From IMG/VR virus record IMGVR_UViG_3300046691_000158, positions 1 to 37,911 of that record: a DNA stretch of 37,911 nucleotides; one strand, written 5' to 3'. Source of the stretch: a virus. Positions 35,610 through 37,911 of the stretch are shown piece after piece. The position numbers were made by a program, and so were the translations under genes. How positions within the stretch are numbered: position 1 is the first letter of the stretch; every line of letters starts with the position of its first letter. The notes under the pieces were generated by a model. That model saw nothing but the letters and a program-made list of their open reading frames with translations. It did no database searches and was not told the origin of the DNA.

Positions 35610-36304
35610 GCTTTTGAGCCTCCAGGCTGCCGCATCAGGTACTCATGAAGGTTTCCCGGGAAATCGCGGTCTTTGGTGTGGTGTCCGATGTTGAGGTCAG
35701 GGACGAGCCAGATATGGCCACCCTTGTCCGTCCAGCGCTTGGAAAAGGCGTAATCCTCGCCGTACCAGACGCGATCGATCGCACCATGGTTGAAAAGGTC
35801 GATTGCCGGGGCATAGCGTGGGCCGTAGACGAGTTCCGGGTAATCACCCATGAACTTCTCGACCGCGTCCTTGGTGACCTTCAGGAAGCCCGCTGGAACC
35901 TTGTTGGCGTCGAGGCATCCGTCGTCGCGCAAGACCGGCCGGCCATCGGCGTCCGTATACCAGCCGCCCATGTATTCGATTTTCTCATCGGTCTTGAAGC
36001 GATAGGTTCCGGCGCAGACATCACCTTCCGTCTCCAGAAGGGTCACGAGGTCCTGCGGGTCCCAGCTTAGATCGTAGTCGAGGAAGATGACGACATCCGC
36101 CTTGGCGTCCATCGCATGGCGCAGCATGGTTGCCCTTGCTGCAGAAATATAAACGTTGCCTATTTCCTGAGAAAGCTTGTGCTCCCATCCCGCCGCTTCA
36201 ATCAGCGGGACAGAAGCCTCAAGCGATGCGATGAATTGCGGTAGAGGGCCGGCCAAGGAAGGCACACAGAACACGACGAGCTTCTTCTTGGCCGGTTCAT
36301 TCAT
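35606..36304 (-). CDS. GT-A-type glycosyltransferase in the head operon
   Basis: A 232-residue protein with a GT2-like fold pattern: KLVVFCVPSLAG start strand, IEAAGWEHKL helix, then VVIFLDYDLSW with the DxD motif (D76-x-D78) that binds the metal and nucleotide sugar, and a C-terminal YGEDYAFSKRW acidic segment. It lacks signal or membrane helices, so it is cytoplasmic. It lies between a small virion gene and the adaptor in a block of structural genes, all coupled, so it may glycosylate virion proteins or modify the host's cell-surface sugar precursor. ATG 36304 is preferred over a TTG upstream (shared TGA with the preceding gene, RBS GGAAGG). Confidence 0.75.
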   Translation of the reverse strand: MNEPAKKKLVVFCVPSLAGPLPQFIASLEASVPLIEAAGWEHKLSQEIGNVYISAARATMLRHAMDAKADVVIFLDYDLSWDPQDLVTLLETEGDVCAGTYRFKTDEKIEYMGGWYTDADGRPVLRDDGCLDANKVPAGFLKVTKDAVEKFMGDYPELVYGPRYAPAIDLFNHGAIDRVWYGEDYAFSKRWTDKGGHIWLVPDLNIGHHTKDRDFPGNLHEYLMRQPGGSKA

Positions 36305-36540
36305 CAGGCAGCACCCTTCCAAGCGCCAAGACCAATGAGCGTGTTGGCGATCTCAAGCACGATGGCTGTGAGGTTCGCCGGCACGGTGACGTTGGTCGAG
36401 AGCGAGAGGAACGAGGTTGCCTGGTTGGAAGATGCACGCTGTGTTACCGGCGTGACACCATACAGGCCAACCTTGTCGGTGACGCTGCGGCCGAGCTGAG
36501 TCCCGTCTGGGGAGCCCGAGCCTAGATATTCTACTGCCAT
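36304..36540 (-). CDS. Small virion protein (possible head decoration)
   Basis: A 78-residue protein that follows the coat gene by 24 bases. It opens with a beta-like stretch (VEYLGSGSPDGTQLGRSVTDKVGLYGVTPVTQ), and ends with a short hydrophobic helix (LTAIVLEIANTLIGLGAW). Proteins with a GTQLG...DK.G.YG.TPV pattern are common after phage coat genes, where they may decorate the head. ATG 36540 has GGAG 8 bases upstream; the ATG at 36546 is too near that site. It shares its last base with the glycosyltransferase start. Confidence 0.6.
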   Translation of the reverse strand: MAVEYLGSGSPDGTQLGRSVTDKVGLYGVTPVTQRASSNQATSFLSLSTNVTVPANLTAIVLEIANTLIGLGAWKGAA

Positions 36541-36564
36541 GTCCATACTCCTTTCTGGGAGCCC

Positions 36565-37755
36565 TTAGTTGAAGTGCAGACGTGTCGCCAACTGCGGGCG
36601 AAGCGTCTTGTAGCCGTAGAGAACGTCAATACGGCAGGGGAGGTTGTCGTTGTTGATGTCGTACTGACGGACGATACGCAGCGAGATCCCGTCCTGAACT
36701 TCGCGACGTGCGAAATCGACGCCGTTTGGCATTATCAGGTCGGCCGTTGCGAAGGTGAACGCGTCTTCCTGGTAGAGGAGAGACGTGCTGTCCTGACCGG
36801 ATGCAGTACCAAGGAAGACCATGGCCTTGCCGGCGCCAGCCGAGTTGATGACGACGTTCTGCTTCGCGCCCGAGGTGATCGGGGTTGGCGAAACAGTGAT
36901 GTTACCCGCGCCGCCAGCATTTGCCGCCGTGACGACGAACTGCTGAAGAACGCCGGTATCTACCTTCGTTTCAGGGTGAACCGAGTTGACGCCGACGATG
37001 GTGAAGACATCGCCCTTGACCATGGCACCGGTGCCAGCAGTGACGGCAACGGTAGCCGAACCGGAGGTGATGCCGGTCGAGGTGTTGACGACGTAGTTGG
37101 CGTCTTCAGCACCGCGCGTATTCCCCGGCCAAAGGGTGTTTTCCACGAAGTCGTAGCCAGCGGCGCGACCCATGTAGCCTTCACGGTACTGCTTGGAGAG
37201 CTGAGCCTGATCGTTGAACAAGGTCTTGGTGTCCTTGATCAGGTCGGACATGTCCTGGGAGTTCAGGTTAGCCGTGCGGTTCGGCAGCGGCGCCAGAGCG
37301 TTGTTCATCAGAACGCGGCCGGACAGGACGCTGTTGTAGGCGATGGCAGAACCAGAGGTCCAGATCGCGTTATAGACATCCTTGTACATGCTCATGGCGT
37401 CGTACTCGATGTTTGCAGCGAGAACGGCCATTGCAGGGTCGAGGATACGCTTGGAGAAGTCGTCCAGCGAAAGAGTGAGTTCCGCCGACGAGAAGTTGAC
37501 GTCAACACCCTTCTGGGTGGCGACCTGAAGCGAAACGCTGTCTTCTGCGACGTCCTGCGTGGCGATCGTCTTGCCGGTACGAACGGTGTACTGGTTCGGC
37601 AAGCGGATCTTCAGGGTATCGCCGATCTTCGCGCCCGACTTGGCAAAGCTGTCGTCGTACTGGCGATTGATCGAGCCGACGAAGTTGAGCTTCTGGTGGA
37701 GGATGCGGAGCGCTTCACGCGTCACCGCGGTAGGGGTCAGAATTGTATTGGACAT
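36565..37755 (-). CDS. Major coat protein (P22 gp5-like)
   Basis: A 396-residue HK97-fold coat protein of the P22 type: an N-terminal helical arm (TPTAVTREALRILHQKLNFVGSINRQYDD), core strands (GAKIGDTLKIRLPNQYTVRTG, QDVAEDSVSLQVATQ), a long spine helix, and an inserted beta-rich domain (ITSGSATVAVTAGTGAMVKGD, GVLQQFVVTAANAGGAGNITVSP) similar in place to the P22 I-domain. The C-terminus closes with RIDVLYGYKTLRPQLATRL. P22 gp5 is 430 residues. ATG 37755 follows a good AGGAG. On the circle the gene lies 29 bases after the scaffold stop. Confidence 0.9.
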   Translation of the reverse strand: MSNTILTPTAVTREALRILHQKLNFVGSINRQYDDSFAKSGAKIGDTLKIRLPNQYTVRTGKTIATQDVAEDSVSLQVATQKGVDVNFSSAELTLSLDDFSKRILDPAMAVLAANIEYDAMSMYKDVYNAIWTSGSAIAYNSVLSGRVLMNNALAPLPNRTANLNSQDMSDLIKDTKTLFNDQAQLSKQYREGYMGRAAGYDFVENTLWPGNTRGAEDANYVVNTSTGITSGSATVAVTAGTGAMVKGDVFTIVGVNSVHPETKVDTGVLQQFVVTAANAGGAGNITVSPTPITSGAKQNVVINSAGAGKAMVFLGTASGQDSTSLLYQEDAFTFATADLIMPNGVDFARREVQDGISLRIVRQYDINNDNLPCRIDVLYGYKTLRPQLATRLHFN

Positions 37756-37784
37756 TCAAATGGCTCCTATGGCCGATGTTGGGG

Positions 37785-37911
37785 TCAGCCCTTCTTCGAA
37801 AGCTGCGCGTTGCGGCGTTTCATCCACTCTTCAGCCGAAAGACGATCATCGAGGCCCGTTGCTGGCGGGTTTGCTCGTGCCGTGACCTTGGTGAGGGGCT
37901 GTGTTGCCTGT
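37785..37911. repeat. Terminal direct repeat, right copy
   Basis: Identical to bases 1-127, and holding a cut-off copy of the scaffold gene (its last 41 codons and stop). It should be removed when joining the ends: the circle is 37,784 bp. Confidence 0.95.

Noticed and set aside
1-37911. CRISPR arrays, insertion sequences, rRNA genes
   Set aside because: I saw no regularly spaced repeats, no transposase and no rRNA-like sequence in the window.

Overview
This window looks like the complete genome of a temperate, tailed, double-stranded DNA phage with a P22-like head. The host is most likely an alphaproteobacterium of the Rhizobiales (Rhizobium/Agrobacterium type). Evidence for a phage: a full P22-type gene order (small terminase, large terminase, portal, scaffold, coat, adaptor, gp10-like tail protein, ejection proteins, fibre, spike, lysis genes), no tape-measure or tail-tube genes, a tyrosine integrase, and a divergent CI/Cro switch. 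Evidence for the host: high-GC coding style and an attP core identical in structure to the 3' half of a tRNA-Pro(CGG). The first 127 bases recur exactly as the last 127, so the molecule is circular or circularly permuted with a unit of 37,784 bp. Read in a circle, the scaffold gene (1-909) is followed directly by the coat gene (36565-37755).

Layout. (1) 11.7 kb down to 1, minus strand: Cro and the leftward operon (tandem-HTH protein, small membrane proteins, HNH endonuclease, DUF1064 nuclease, a DnaA-domain-IV protein), then terminase, portal and scaffold. (2) 37.8 down to 21.7 kb, minus strand: coat, a glycosyltransferase, adaptor and gp10-like tail protein, a GNAT-like small protein, a set of ejection proteins including a muralytic one, fibre, beta-helix spike, then endolysin, holin, nested spanins and a membrane coiled-coil protein. 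(3) 11.8-20.2 kb, mostly plus strand: CI repressor, two Arc-like ribbon-helix-helix proteins, an HTH protein, many small early genes, a recombination pair (annealing-protein candidate plus a protein with an SSB-like tail), an HNH nuclease, an excisionase-like gene and integrase. (4) 20.2-20.5 kb: attP with arm-type repeats. (5) 20.5-21.7 kb, plus strand: three accessory genes, led by a GIY-YIG/T5orf172 nuclease, that would lie at one prophage end.

Two plus-strand insertions interrupt the minus-strand late operon and are the best accessory (moron) candidates. One is an FkbM methyltransferase at 25174-26154. The other is a two-gene cassette at 28728-29155 encoding a secreted four-cysteine protein and a single-pass membrane protein; its first start codon shares a CATG palindrome with the gene on the other strand.

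Expected workings: CI, with a LexA-type cleavage site and Ser/Lys dyad, holds lysogeny through operators between cro and cI. Damage-induced self-cleavage would free the leftward operon and late genes. Many adjacent genes overlap by ATGA or GTGA, so translational coupling is the rule, and several genes shorter than 60 codons are supported mainly by that pattern. All functions are read from sequence motifs by eye; no database search was run.
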